Source of the DNA: CAYRGS01 sp964423875
GTDB lineage: Bacteria; UBA8248; JACPRG01; G963555815
DNA length: 64,000 nt
Assembly: GCA_964423875.1 (NCBI GenBank)
Contig: CAYRGS010000003.1
Span: 1-64,000 of the forward strand
Direction: 5' to 3'
Part shown: piece after piece, positions 45,338 to 53,594 of the stretch
How the letters are laid out: each line of letters begins with the position of its first letter
How positions within the stretch are numbered: the first letter of the stretch is position 1
Program-made: the position numbers and the translations under genes
The notes under the pieces: model-generated
Database searches by the model: none
What the model was told of the DNA's origin: nothing
The model's input: the letters and a program-made list of their open reading frames with translations, nothing else

Positions 45338-45469
45338 GGTTTTACATATCTAGACCCGGATTGTCCCTATTCCGGCCAGGCAAGGGGTCAACCGACCCAA
45401 ATGCCCGGCCTACCGGAACGGTGGAAATCCGGTATTTTCAACGCAGGTAGGGCGGGCATCTTGCCCGCC
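45338..45469 (-). repeat. REP-like interspersed repeat, copy 2 (inverted)
   Basis: Reverse-complement counterpart of 38908-39023. Hairpin GGCGGGCA-AGA-TGCCCGCC is kept. The second hairpin has an 18-nt loop expansion that itself folds (GGGTC/GACCC). The 3' end of the O-antigen ligase gene (stop 45438-45440) lies inside it. Confidence 0.85.
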
Positions 45470-46742
45470 TTCTCTGCTTGGAAGCTCCGCCTTCGGTTGC
45501 CGAAACGAACGGAAGCGCCATGAGGAAATAGACCATCATCACGACTTCGGAATCCCCGAAACTGTATTCGAACAGACCGGCCGTCAGAAACGCCGCCACC
45601 GAGGCGATCCCCGCTGCGGCGGTCTCCGCCCGGGGGGTCCTCCCCTCCTGCCGGATCGTTCTTCTGAGCGCTCCGCCGCCTCGCCGGAAAAAGGCCACCC
45701 AGATCCAGATCCACACCGCCAAGGCGGGCAGTCCGCGCTCGGCCCCCAAATGCACCGGGTTGGAGTGCAGGTGTCCGGTTCGGGGCTTGACGGCGCCTTC
45801 CACTCTGAAGCGGGGGTATGTCCGCCCGACCATGTCCACGCCCACCCCCAGGAGGGGATACGCCCGCATCATCCGAAGGCCGGCCTTCCACATCCGCAGC
45901 CGCTCGCCCGAGGCCTCCTCGTCAAACCGGACGGTCAGGAGAAGCCGCCCCTTCAGGTCCGCCGGTCCCACGACGTAAAGTCCAACCGCCAAGACGGGCA
46001 ACAGCACGAGCCACCGGGCCCGTCCGTGCAGCGCCAACAATACCGCAACACCCGCCGCCAGGCCAATCCACGCCCCCCGGGTCAGAGAAACGAGGAGACC
46101 GAATATCAGGACGGCCGACATCGCGACGCCGAAGATTCTCTCCCGCCGGGAGACCCCCCGCCCCGCCGCCAGAGACAGCGCGGGCAGGGCCGCCAAGAGC
46201 AGGACACCGGAAAAGGTCTGGAAGTGGCTCAAGGCCCCGGCAGGTCTCCGGGCCAGCACCCTTCCTTCCGCGAGAAAAAACTGGGCCATCCCGAGAAGGG
46301 CCATTCCGGCCGCAACAATGATAAACAGGTGAAGGAGCCTTCTGGCCCACGAAGCGTCGGGCGCGGCCCTCAACGCCCAGTAGAGAATCAGGATCTGAAC
46401 AATCTGCTTGGAATCCACCAGACTGCGCGGAACCTGCTCGGAGAACAGGGCCGAGAGAACCGTCAATAGCGCGAAACAGAGGAACGGAATCCATAACGGA
46501 AATCCGTCGGAGCCCCTCCGCGCGTCCCCCTCCCCCCCCCCCTCCCTTCTCTCCAGCGTCCACCCGATTGCCCCTGAAAGGATCCCGACGGCCACGCAGA
46601 TCTGCGACAGGGTGATCGAGATTGGGTCCAGCGCCACAAAACCCACCAGCGCCCAGCGGGTGAGCCGATGGCTCCACGCCAGGGAACCGCCCCGCGGGGC
46701 GGCGCGCCCCGTCGCATCCTCTTTCACTGAACCCCCCGTCAT
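45438..46742 (-). CDS. O-antigen ligase-like (WaaL/Wzy_C) membrane protein
   Basis: 434 residues, 10-12 membrane helices. The signature region is VSLTRGAWIGLAAGVAVLL, and the large periplasmic loop contains RMWKAGLRMMRAYPLLGVGV and GHLHSNPVHLGAERGL with the catalytic-type His. It joins or polymerises lipid-linked glycan in the periplasm. ATG 46742 overlaps the stop of the upstream GT4 gene by one base (TAATG). The last ten residues (RRRARCPPYLR) are coded by the REP-like repeat, so the original C-terminus was probably replaced. Confidence 0.87.
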   Translation of the reverse strand: MTGGSVKEDATGRAAPRGGSLAWSHRLTRWALVGFVALDPISITLSQICVAVGILSGAIGWTLERREGGGEGDARRGSDGFPLWIPFLCFALLTVLSALFSEQVPRSLVDSKQIVQILILYWALRAAPDASWARRLLHLFIIVAAGMALLGMAQFFLAEGRVLARRPAGALSHFQTFSGVLLLAALPALSLAAGRGVSRRERIFGVAMSAVLIFGLLVSLTRGAWIGLAAGVAVLLALHGRARWLVLLPVLAVGLYVVGPADLKGRLLLTVRFDEEASGERLRMWKAGLRMMRAYPLLGVGVDMVGRTYPRFRVEGAVKPRTGHLHSNPVHLGAERGLPALAVWIWIWVAFFRRGGGALRRTIRQEGRTPRAETAAAGIASVAAFLTAGLFEYSFGDSEVVMMVYFLMALPFVSATEGGASKQRRRARCPPYLR

Positions 46743-47908
46743 TATTCTCCCTGACCTGGATCCCTCAGTCCGGCCGGCCGGCCGGCGATCCGCTTCAGGA
46801 CCTCCCGCGCCTTTCCGACCGAAACGGTCCAATTGCATTCGTTTTCGACCCGTCGGCGTCCGGCCTCGCCCATTCTTTTTCTCAGGGCCGGATCCGCCAA
46901 GAGCCGGAGAACGGCCTCGGCCAAGGCGTCCGGGGACTCGACGTCCACAACGAAGCCCGTCCTACCGTCTTCCACGGTCTCGGGGGCGCCGCCGGACCGG
47001 CCGACGACGACGGGCTTTCCACAGGCCGCGGCCTCGAGGAAGGCAATCCCCAACGCCTCCACGTCGCCCGTCGCCGGGTCGGGAACGCTCGGCCCGACAA
47101 AAACGTCGCAGGCGTTGTAATACGCGTGAGGCGGCCGGCCCCACCGGTCGAACGGAACCGGGGGGATCCACAGGACGTGGTCCGCAACGCCCAGGTCGCG
47201 TGAGAGCGCCTTCCATTTCCCCTCTTCCGGCCCCTCCCCGACCAACACGTATCTGGCATCCGGCGCTTTCGAGAGAACGGCCGGCAGGGCGCGAATCATG
47301 CGGTCGAAGCCTTTCACGGCCCGAAACCGGCCGGCGGAGAGAATCACCGCTCCCGCCGGACGCCCCGCCCCCGGTGGATCCCCGGCCAGGGCCGCCGGAA
47401 CGGTGTCGGGGGAATACATGTCCAGGGCCGCCCCGTGGAGAACCGTGTGAAGGATCTCCCGCCGGACGCCCAGGTCCAGGAGGCGGCCTTCGGCGTATCG
47501 GCTGACGGCGAAGACGGCGTCGGCGGCGTTGACCTGTGCGATGATCCTCGCCAAGTCCCGGCGGCCGTAGAGCTCGTTCCCGTGAAGGGTAAGGGCGACG
47601 GGGATTCCCCGGGCCCGTTTCGCCGCGAGGGCCCAGGCGAGAAAATCCGCCCGGTGCGTCACGAACAGGACGTCCGGCCGCTTCCGGACGCAACCCCGGA
47701 AACGCGCCCGGAGCAGGGGCTTCGCGTACGCCCGGCGAACCGGGCCTGAGCGGATCTCCCCGTCCCCCACCCAGCGCCGCACCCTGGAGCGGGCCAGAAC
47801 CGTGACCTGCTCGCCCAGGCGGTCCAGCCCCCGGGCCATCTCGAAGGCATAGGTCTCGACGCCCCCGGGGGCCGGGGGATATGCGCCGGCCGTGAGGAGG
47901 ATGTTCAA
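46742..47908 (-). CDS. Glycosyltransferase family 4
   Basis: 388 residues, GT-B. MNILLTAGAYPPAPGGVETYAF opens the acceptor domain. The donor domain has ILSAGRFRAVKGFDRMI, YVLVGEGPEEGKWKAL and GIAFLEAAACGKPVVVGRSGG (Ex7E). First gene of a two-gene unit with the ligase. Confidence 0.92.
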   Translation of the reverse strand: MNILLTAGAYPPAPGGVETYAFEMARGLDRLGEQVTVLARSRVRRWVGDGEIRSGPVRRAYAKPLLRARFRGCVRKRPDVLFVTHRADFLAWALAAKRARGIPVALTLHGNELYGRRDLARIIAQVNAADAVFAVSRYAEGRLLDLGVRREILHTVLHGAALDMYSPDTVPAALAGDPPGAGRPAGAVILSAGRFRAVKGFDRMIRALPAVLSKAPDARYVLVGEGPEEGKWKALSRDLGVADHVLWIPPVPFDRWGRPPHAYYNACDVFVGPSVPDPATGDVEALGIAFLEAAACGKPVVVGRSGGAPETVEDGRTGFVVDVESPDALAEAVLRLLADPALRKRMGEAGRRRVENECNWTVSVGKAREVLKRIAGRPAGLRDPGQGE

Positions 47909-48152
47909 CTCAGATGTCCGCTTGAGGATGGGTGGTCGGGTTCATGACCGCTCCGTAACAAACGCCGCGACACCGTCTTTCCGCATCATAAGGCCTTTCA
48001 GAGATTTCGGCCGGGCCCCGTAAGCCTCAGTCATCCCGGAACAAGTCCGAACCCCCGGGGCCGGGCTCGCGTTCAATCCCGATGGAAGCTTGAAGGATAG
48101 AGGGTTTGGAGAATCGAGCGGCGGAGATCGGGCGGCCCGCTCCGCTACAAGC

Positions 48153-49034
48153 TTATTGAAAGGAATGCGATTCGGTGGGGAATTCCCCGGCCGCCACTTC
48201 GTCCACGTACCGGGAGACCGCCTCTTTGACCTGCCCGCCCAGAGGCGCGTAGACCTTGGCGAACTTGGGCGTGAAATCCTCATACAGACCGAGCATGTCC
48301 TGGAGAACGAGGACCTGGCCGTCGCAGTGCGGACCCGCGCCGATGCCGATGGTCGGGACATGAACCGCCTCGGTGATCTTCCTCCCGAGCTCCAGCGGGA
48401 TGCTTTCCAGGACAATCGAAAACGCCCCCGCTTCGGCCACCGCCAGGGCGTCCTCGAAGACCTGTTCACCATCTCGCCCGCGGCCCTGGACCTTGAACCC
48501 CCCGAACCGGTGGACCGCCTGGGGCGTGAGGCCGACATGCCCCATGACGGGAATGTTCGCCCCGACCAGGGAGCGGATGGTGTCGGCGACCCGCACCCCC
48601 CCTTCGAGCTTCACGGCCTCGGCCCCCGCCTCCTGGAGGAACCGGCCGGCGTTGGTCAACGCGCGATCGACGCCCCCGTCATACGACAGGAAGGGCATGT
48701 CCGCGACCAGGAGCGCCCGGGGGGCCGCCCGGGAGACGGACAGGGTATGATGGAGCATGGCCTCCATGCCGACGCCAATGGTGTTGGGTAGTCCCATCAT
48801 CACCATGCCCAGCGAATCGCCGACTAGGATGACGTCTACGCCGGCCGCGTCCACCAACCGGGCGAAGGTGTAATCATAAGCCGAGATGGCGGCGATCTTT
48901 CGGCCGCCTCCGTTTTCCCCCGCCTTCCCGCCGGTTGAAGCCCCCCGCGCCGTCCGGCCCGCGGTTCCGGGCTCGCGCGCCTGCTTTCGAAGAAGGATGT
49001 CGGCGGCCGTGACCTTCCGTCTGGCGGTCTCCAC
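48153..49034 (-). CDS. panB: 3-methyl-2-oxobutanoate hydroxymethyltransferase PanB
   Basis: 293 residues. First step of pantothenate synthesis: adds hydroxymethyl from methylene-THF to ketoisovalerate. Motifs: KIAAISAYDYTFARLVDAAGVDVILVGDSLGMV (Mg ligands Asp), PFLSYDGGVDRALTNAGRFLQE, AVKLEGG, VMGHVGLTPQAVHRFGGFKVQGR, IGIGAGPHCDGQVLVLQDMLG. An N-terminal Gly-rich insert of about 25 residues is unusual. GTG 49034 follows GGGGGG at 6 nt, immediately behind an intrinsic terminator. panC/panD are not adjacent. Confidence 0.94.
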   Translation of the reverse strand: METARRKVTAADILLRKQAREPGTAGRTARGASTGGKAGENGGGRKIAAISAYDYTFARLVDAAGVDVILVGDSLGMVMMGLPNTIGVGMEAMLHHTLSVSRAAPRALLVADMPFLSYDGGVDRALTNAGRFLQEAGAEAVKLEGGVRVADTIRSLVGANIPVMGHVGLTPQAVHRFGGFKVQGRGRDGEQVFEDALAVAEAGAFSIVLESIPLELGRKITEAVHVPTIGIGAGPHCDGQVLVLQDMLGLYEDFTPKFAKVYAPLGGQVKEAVSRYVDEVAAGEFPTESHSFQ

Positions 49035-49047
49035 GATGTCACCCCCC

Positions 49048-49147
49048 AAAAAAAAGACCCCGGAACACAGTCCGGGGATCTCCCCTTGGAGAAGGTCTTC
49101 GATCCGCCGGGTGGGCCCACAGACCCGCTCTCCGACCTGACCTTCTC
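49048..49147 (-). promoter_or_regulatory. panB leader with intrinsic terminator
   Basis: On the minus strand CCCCGGA-loop-TCCGGGG (49077-49058) followed by T8 (49055-49048) ends 13 nt before the panB GTG. Upstream, GAGAAGGTC (49147-49139 on +) can pair with GACCTTCTC (49097-49089), enclosing a GC-rich arm with GTGGGCCCAC. A terminator this close to the start suggests attenuation or a riboswitch-like leader. Not a family I recognise. Confidence 0.5.
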
Positions 49148-49227
49148 GTCCACCATGTTCCGTCTCGGTCCCGAATCGGGATCCAAGCGGTATGTGCTTA
49201 TGAACATAGCGCCCGAGGCTTGAGGCG

Positions 49228-49620
49228 TCAACACCCGCGCGTCTTCAGTGACCTCCAGTCTTCATCGGCCGTGACGGTATCGTTCAGCTCCGGGAGCCTC
49301 TGGTAGCGGTCGATCCCGATAACCACCGCCCAGGACTTGGCGTAGAAGGGGTTGTAAGGACGGGCCGGACCGGACGGAACGACGCCGATGGAGCACCTGC
49401 CCGACACCTCGACCAGCGACTTGAAGACCCACCCCTCCTGTCCCGTCTCCAGAAGGACCTTGAACCAATCGCCTTGGCGGGCCTCGACATCGAACTTCTG
49501 CCCCCGGCGGACCTTGCCGATCATGTCATACGTGTCGCCCGGCCCGGAGCGGACGTTTCCCCATCCGACCCGGACAGTCAGCGACTGGGCGAAGAGCGCC
49601 GACGCGCGGGAACGGCCTCA
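49228..49620 (-). pseudogene. SH3b plus caspase-like protein remnant
   Basis: Reads SLTVRVGWGNVRSGPGDTYDMIGKVRRG and QGDWFKVLLETGQEGWVFKSLVEV, a bacterial SH3 domain, then YAKSWAVVIGIDRYQRLPELN, the start of a peptidase C14 (metacaspase) domain that breaks off at a stop 15 residues later. The N-terminal signal region is out of frame with a preceding ATG, so both ends are damaged. The catalytic His/Cys part is absent. Confidence 0.7.
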
Positions 49621-49851
49621 TGCCGAGCCCCTCCATCCGGCTGTTCGTCATCCTGGATTAGACACCGGAAATGGTAGCGGAGTTCGCGGGTGGGGTCAAA
49701 GAAAAGAGAGGTTACACCGCAATGATTCCTCGTCGGGGCCTGCGACCCCTCGCTCGGAATGACAGCCAAAACAATGGCGGCACTGGCGGACAAGCCGCCA
49801 GTGGCACACCTTCTTGAAACGTCAACCGATCCCGATTCAATCGGCCGAAGG

Positions 49852-50268
49852 CTATTCCGCTTCGGCCCCGACCCGGGGGTCGCCGAAGCCCATCAGGTCT
49901 TCCTTCTTCCACTTCTCGAACTCCGCCAAGGCCCACATCCCCCGGGCGACTCCCCCGTAAACGACCGTCTGGAGAATCACCTCGCGGATCTCCTCGTCCG
50001 TCGCGCCGTAGCTCTTGCACCCGGTGAAGTGGACGCGAAGCTGCGCCGGCAGACCGGACATCATCAGCGCGGCGACGGCGCAGAGCTCCCGTGTCTTCTG
50101 GTCCAGAACGGTCCGGTCGTATAGAAACCCGAACACAAACTTCTGGAACGCCAGGGAATAGTCCGGGTCGTGTTCAGCCACCCGGTCGAACAGCCTCTTC
50201 GCGTAATCCTCGCCGTAGCCTGCCGCACAGCGGGCGAGTCCCTTGGGGTCGTATTGCGGATCGTTCAT
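49852..50268 (-). CDS. Carboxymuconolactone decarboxylase (AhpD-like) family protein
   Basis: 138 residues, all-helical. KTRELCAVAALMMSGLPAQLRVHFTGC and GATDEEIREVILQTVVYGGVARG are the family core. The AhpD CxxC is not present, so PcaC-like or unknown hydrolytic/redox roles remain open. ATG 50268 with AAGGAGG upstream. Single gene. Confidence 0.9.
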   Translation of the reverse strand: MNDPQYDPKGLARCAAGYGEDYAKRLFDRVAEHDPDYSLAFQKFVFGFLYDRTVLDQKTRELCAVAALMMSGLPAQLRVHFTGCKSYGATDEEIREVILQTVVYGGVARGMWALAEFEKWKKEDLMGFGDPRVGAEAE

Positions 50269-50390
50269 TGAGTGGCCTCCTTGTTCCAAAATCATCCGGG
50301 TGAATCCCCCGGGGGGGAGGAGGAGGGGGAGGGGGGGGCTCCCCTCCGTCTCCGCGTCTTCTCCGGTCCACGTGACACCGCCCGGACGCG

Positions 50391-50419
50391 AAAAAGGACG
50401 GTCCGCTCAGAGACCGCCC
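50391..50419 (-). terminator. Intrinsic terminator after the HtrA pair
   Basis: Minus strand GGGCGGTC (50419-50412) with GACCGTCC (50403-50396), 8 bp including one G-U, an 8-nt loop, then TTTTT. About 55 nt after the stop of the second protease. Confidence 0.75.
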
Positions 50420-50474
50420 TCTTTCGGCGAACGAATGCGTTTCGGGACAGCGTGGCGGCCTCCGGCCCCCCCCG

Positions 50475-51890
50475 TCAGTTTTGCAAACGCAGTGTCACGA
50501 AAGCCTGGTGGCGCTCCCGCTGCACGAGCAGGACCACATCCCGCAGATAGAGGCCCGAGGCGATGGCGTTGCGGAAGTCTTCGAAATTCTTGATTCGGAG
50601 GTTGTTGATCTTCCGGATCACGTCGCCCGGCTCGAGCCCCACGCGGTCGGCGGGACCTTGCGCAAAGGTCTGGGCGATGACCACGCCGTCGGGGGCCCAG
50701 ATGCGGTAGCGCTTCCTCACGCGCGGCGTCAGGTCGCGGGCCACCACGCCGAGCCAGTCCTGGGCGACCGCGTCGGCCGCCTCCGGGCTCATGTCCTGCG
50801 CCACGACGCTTCGCCGAAGAATCTTTCCTTTCGAGAACAGCTGGAGGGCCATCTCCGAGCCCTTTGTGTAGCTGGACATATCGGACAGGTACACCACCCT
50901 GGACTCGACGGGCTTGGCGCCGATCCGCATGAGGATCATGCCCGCCCGGACACCGGCCCGCGCCGCCGCGGTGCCCTGAATGACCCGGCTGATGAAAACG
51001 CCGAACGGATGAGAATAACCGAACTGGTTGCGGATGGGGGGGGTCAGGTCCCGGACCACCAGACCGATCCAGCCGTGCCGGATCTTACCGAACCGGATGA
51101 GGTCGTTGACGATCCGCTTCACCCGGTCGATGGGGACCGAGAACCCGATGCCCTCGGCCTGGGCGCGGATGGCCGTGTTGATCCCGATGAGCTCGCCGTT
51201 GATGTTCAGCAGGGGGCCGCCCGAGTTGCCGGGATTGATGGCCGCGTCGGTCTGGATGAAGTCGGACTGGATCCCGCCTTTGAACCGAACCGCCCGGTGG
51301 ACGCCGCTGATGACGCCCGTTGTCACCGTGTGGCCCAAACCGAACGGGTTGCCGATGGCGATCACCGTCTCGCCCGGCATCAGGTTCGCCGAGACGCCCA
51401 TGTTCACGTAAGGGAGAGGACGGTCGGCCCGGATGCGGATCACGGCGAGATCGGTCCGGGAGTCCGCCCCGATGACCTCGGCCTCGAATTCCCGCCGGTC
51501 GATCAGGGAGACCTGAATCCGGGTGGCCCGGCGGATGACGTGCTCGTTGGTGAGGATGATGCCCGCGGCGTCGATGATCACGCCGGTCCCGAGGCTGCGG
51601 CGCTTCCGGCGCCGGGGGGCGTCGAATCCCCGGAAGAACCGCTCGAATTCCGGCGGGAGGAAATCCGGCAATCCGCCGAAGGGGGACCCCTGGCGGACAA
51701 CCTCCTCGGTGTTGATGTTGACGACGGCGGGTCCGACCTTTCGCACCGCCACAACCGTGGGCGTCTGCCGGGAAAACTGGGCGCGAGCGGGCGTCGGAGC
51801 CAGGGCGAACGGCAAGACCGCAAGGAGGCAGACGGCTTGCGGAATCCGGCCCCTGAGGCGGCAGGAAGAAAATGGCGGGTTCATGAGCAA
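50475..51890 (-). CDS. Periplasmic HtrA/Deg serine protease, second of a tandem pair
   Basis: 471 residues. Signal peptide (MLMNPPFSSCRLRG..., cleavage after ARA). Triad: TNEHVI, RTDLAVIRI, NPGNSGGPLL. Two PDZ domains: VFISRVIQGTAAARAGVRAGMIL and GVVIAQTFAQGPADRVGLEPGDVI. It lies 18 nt behind the first protease gene, sharing its transcript. Envelope protein folding stress role inferred from the family. Confidence 0.93.
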   Translation of the reverse strand: MLMNPPFSSCRLRGRIPQAVCLLAVLPFALAPTPARAQFSRQTPTVVAVRKVGPAVVNINTEEVVRQGSPFGGLPDFLPPEFERFFRGFDAPRRRKRRSLGTGVIIDAAGIILTNEHVIRRATRIQVSLIDRREFEAEVIGADSRTDLAVIRIRADRPLPYVNMGVSANLMPGETVIAIGNPFGLGHTVTTGVISGVHRAVRFKGGIQSDFIQTDAAINPGNSGGPLLNINGELIGINTAIRAQAEGIGFSVPIDRVKRIVNDLIRFGKIRHGWIGLVVRDLTPPIRNQFGYSHPFGVFISRVIQGTAAARAGVRAGMILMRIGAKPVESRVVYLSDMSSYTKGSEMALQLFSKGKILRRSVVAQDMSPEAADAVAQDWLGVVARDLTPRVRKRYRIWAPDGVVIAQTFAQGPADRVGLEPGDVIRKINNLRIKNFEDFRNAIASGLYLRDVVLLVQRERHQAFVTLRLQN

Positions 51891-51908
51891 GGGAATGCGT
51901 CCGGGTGG

Positions 51909-53360
51909 TCAGGATCGCTTCAAAGCCACGAAGATGGAGTTGCGATTCCGGCGGACGAGCAACAACACCGAGTCCAGCTCCACGGCCTGGCGAAGCAGCC
52001 GTTGGTAATCTCTCATCCCCTGAATGGGGTTGCGATTGATCTCCAAAATCACATCCCCTTCCTGGAGACCGCCCGCCTGGGCCGGGCTTCCGGCCTCCAC
52101 GGAGGCGATGACCACGCCGACCGGCGGGTTGAGCTTCATGCGGCGGGCCATTCGGTCGGTCATCGGCGTCACGAGAAGGCCCAGCCGCCGGCCGGACCGG
52201 TCGCCGCGCGTGGCGTCTTCATCCGCGGCGCGTACATCGACGGCCACCTCATAGGGGCGGCCGTTGCGGATCAGTTTCATCCGCGCCCGCGAGCCGGGCC
52301 GCGCCGAGGCCACGAGGAAGGGAAGCTCCATCACCGCGCGGATGCGGCGCCCGTTGAACTCGACAACGATGTCTCCCCTCCGAACCCCCGCGACGGCGGC
52401 CGGTCCCGATTTTGTCACGTCCGAGACGAGGGCGCCTTCCCGGCCCCAGAGGCCCAAGGTCCGCGCCAGGGAAGGCGAGACGTCTTGCACGGCGATCCCC
52501 ACCCAACCGCGGCGGACGGCGCCGTACATCTTCAAGTCGGGAAGAATGGCCTTGGCGAATTTGATGGGGATGGCGAAGCCGACCCCCAGACTCTCCGCGA
52601 CGATGGCCGTGTTGAGCCCCACGACCTCTCCCTTTGTGTTGAGGAGGGGGCCACCGGAGTTGCCCACGTTGATGTAGGCGTCAGTCTGGATGTAGTCATC
52701 GAAGGGGCCGGACCCGATCACACGGCCCTTCGCGCTCACGACCCCGACAGTGACGGTGTGCGCCAGGCCGAAGGGGCTCCCGATGGCCATCACCCATTCC
52801 CCCACTTCCAGCTCGTCGGAGTTCCCGAGCCGGGCCGCCGGCAGCGGCCGGCCCGGCTCAATCTTCAGCAGGGCGATATCGGTCTTGGGGTCGGTTCCCA
52901 AAATCCGGGCGTCGTATTCGCTCTTGTCCTCCAGCGTGATCTTGATCGCCCCGGATCGCTCGATCACATGGTAGTTGGTGAGGATATACCCCTTGGGGTC
53001 CACAATGACGCCTGATCCCAGGCTGTGGCGCGGCGACCCGCGGCCCCGGGAGCCGAAATCAGGTGCGAACCGCTCAAAGAAGTCCCTCCCCTTCCGCCGT
53101 TGGCTCCGAGGCCCAAGGAAGCGCCGGGCACGGGGCAGGTTCCAGCCCTGAATCTTCTCTGTGGTACTGATGTTGACGACAACCAGCTTGGCGGATCGGG
53201 CGATCCGGATGAACACCCGACTTCCAAAGGGATGGTCACGGGAGGCGCCCCAGCCCGACGCGGTCCACACCGACGAGGCCGCCAGTAGCGCAAAAACGCC
53301 GAGCCACCCGGCCGGACGTGGAACGGAGCGAAATCGGAATTGTGAGGTGAGCTGGGGCAT
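51909..53360 (-). CDS. Periplasmic HtrA/Deg serine protease, first of a tandem pair
   Basis: 483 residues. Signal peptide with a long n-region (MPQLTSQFRFRSVPRPAGWL). Triad: TNYHVIERS, KTDIALLKI, NVGNSGGPLL (V where P is usual). A basic insert (RARRFLGPRSQRRKGRDFF) replaces the typical LA loop. Two PDZ domains: ALVSDVTKSGPAAVAGVRRGDIV and VVIASVEAGSPAQAGGLQEGDVI. Differences from its neighbour are large, so the duplication is old. Confidence 0.93.
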   Translation of the reverse strand: MPQLTSQFRFRSVPRPAGWLGVFALLAASSVWTASGWGASRDHPFGSRVFIRIARSAKLVVVNISTTEKIQGWNLPRARRFLGPRSQRRKGRDFFERFAPDFGSRGRGSPRHSLGSGVIVDPKGYILTNYHVIERSGAIKITLEDKSEYDARILGTDPKTDIALLKIEPGRPLPAARLGNSDELEVGEWVMAIGSPFGLAHTVTVGVVSAKGRVIGSGPFDDYIQTDAYINVGNSGGPLLNTKGEVVGLNTAIVAESLGVGFAIPIKFAKAILPDLKMYGAVRRGWVGIAVQDVSPSLARTLGLWGREGALVSDVTKSGPAAVAGVRRGDIVVEFNGRRIRAVMELPFLVASARPGSRARMKLIRNGRPYEVAVDVRAADEDATRGDRSGRRLGLLVTPMTDRMARRMKLNPPVGVVIASVEAGSPAQAGGLQEGDVILEINRNPIQGMRDYQRLLRQAVELDSVLLLVRRNRNSIFVALKRS

Positions 53361-53437
53361 CGAGCCGGCTGGTCAGCGAATCGAATCGCTCAACGCCCCG
53401 CGAAGCAACGTTCAGCGATCGCCGGTTCGCTTAAAAT

Positions 53438-53521
53438 CCCCTCGGGTCGATGGACCCTCGGATTGGTGGAGTCTTGGGGTCGGTGGACCCCTCGGGTCAG
53501 CGGACCCCTTCGGAATCAGCG
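53438..53521 (+). repeat. Short imperfect tandem repeat (about 17 bp x 5)
   Basis: Five units of 16-17 bp, e.g. CCCCTCGGGTCGATGGA, CCCTCGGATTGGTGGA, CCCCTCGGGTCAGCGGA, between the divergent protease and isomerase genes. Confidence 0.7.
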
Positions 53522-53594
53522 TCTGGATTGACAATCCCAGCGCCGCGCACTACGTTGACTTTATCCCTTGGCCATCCGGCTGTAAAGGGATTTT

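Noticed and set aside
49080..49230. SRP RNA-like string GGTCAGGTCGGAGAG on the minus strand before panB
   Set aside because: The conserved GGAAG...AGCAG side of the SRP helix 8 loop is absent, so it is not a 4.5S RNA.
39049..49761. Short shared motif ATTCCTCG...CGCTCGGAAT(GACA) near 39050 and 49722
   Set aside because: It is a common short intergenic palindrome in many genomes; two weak copies here do not support a mobile element.
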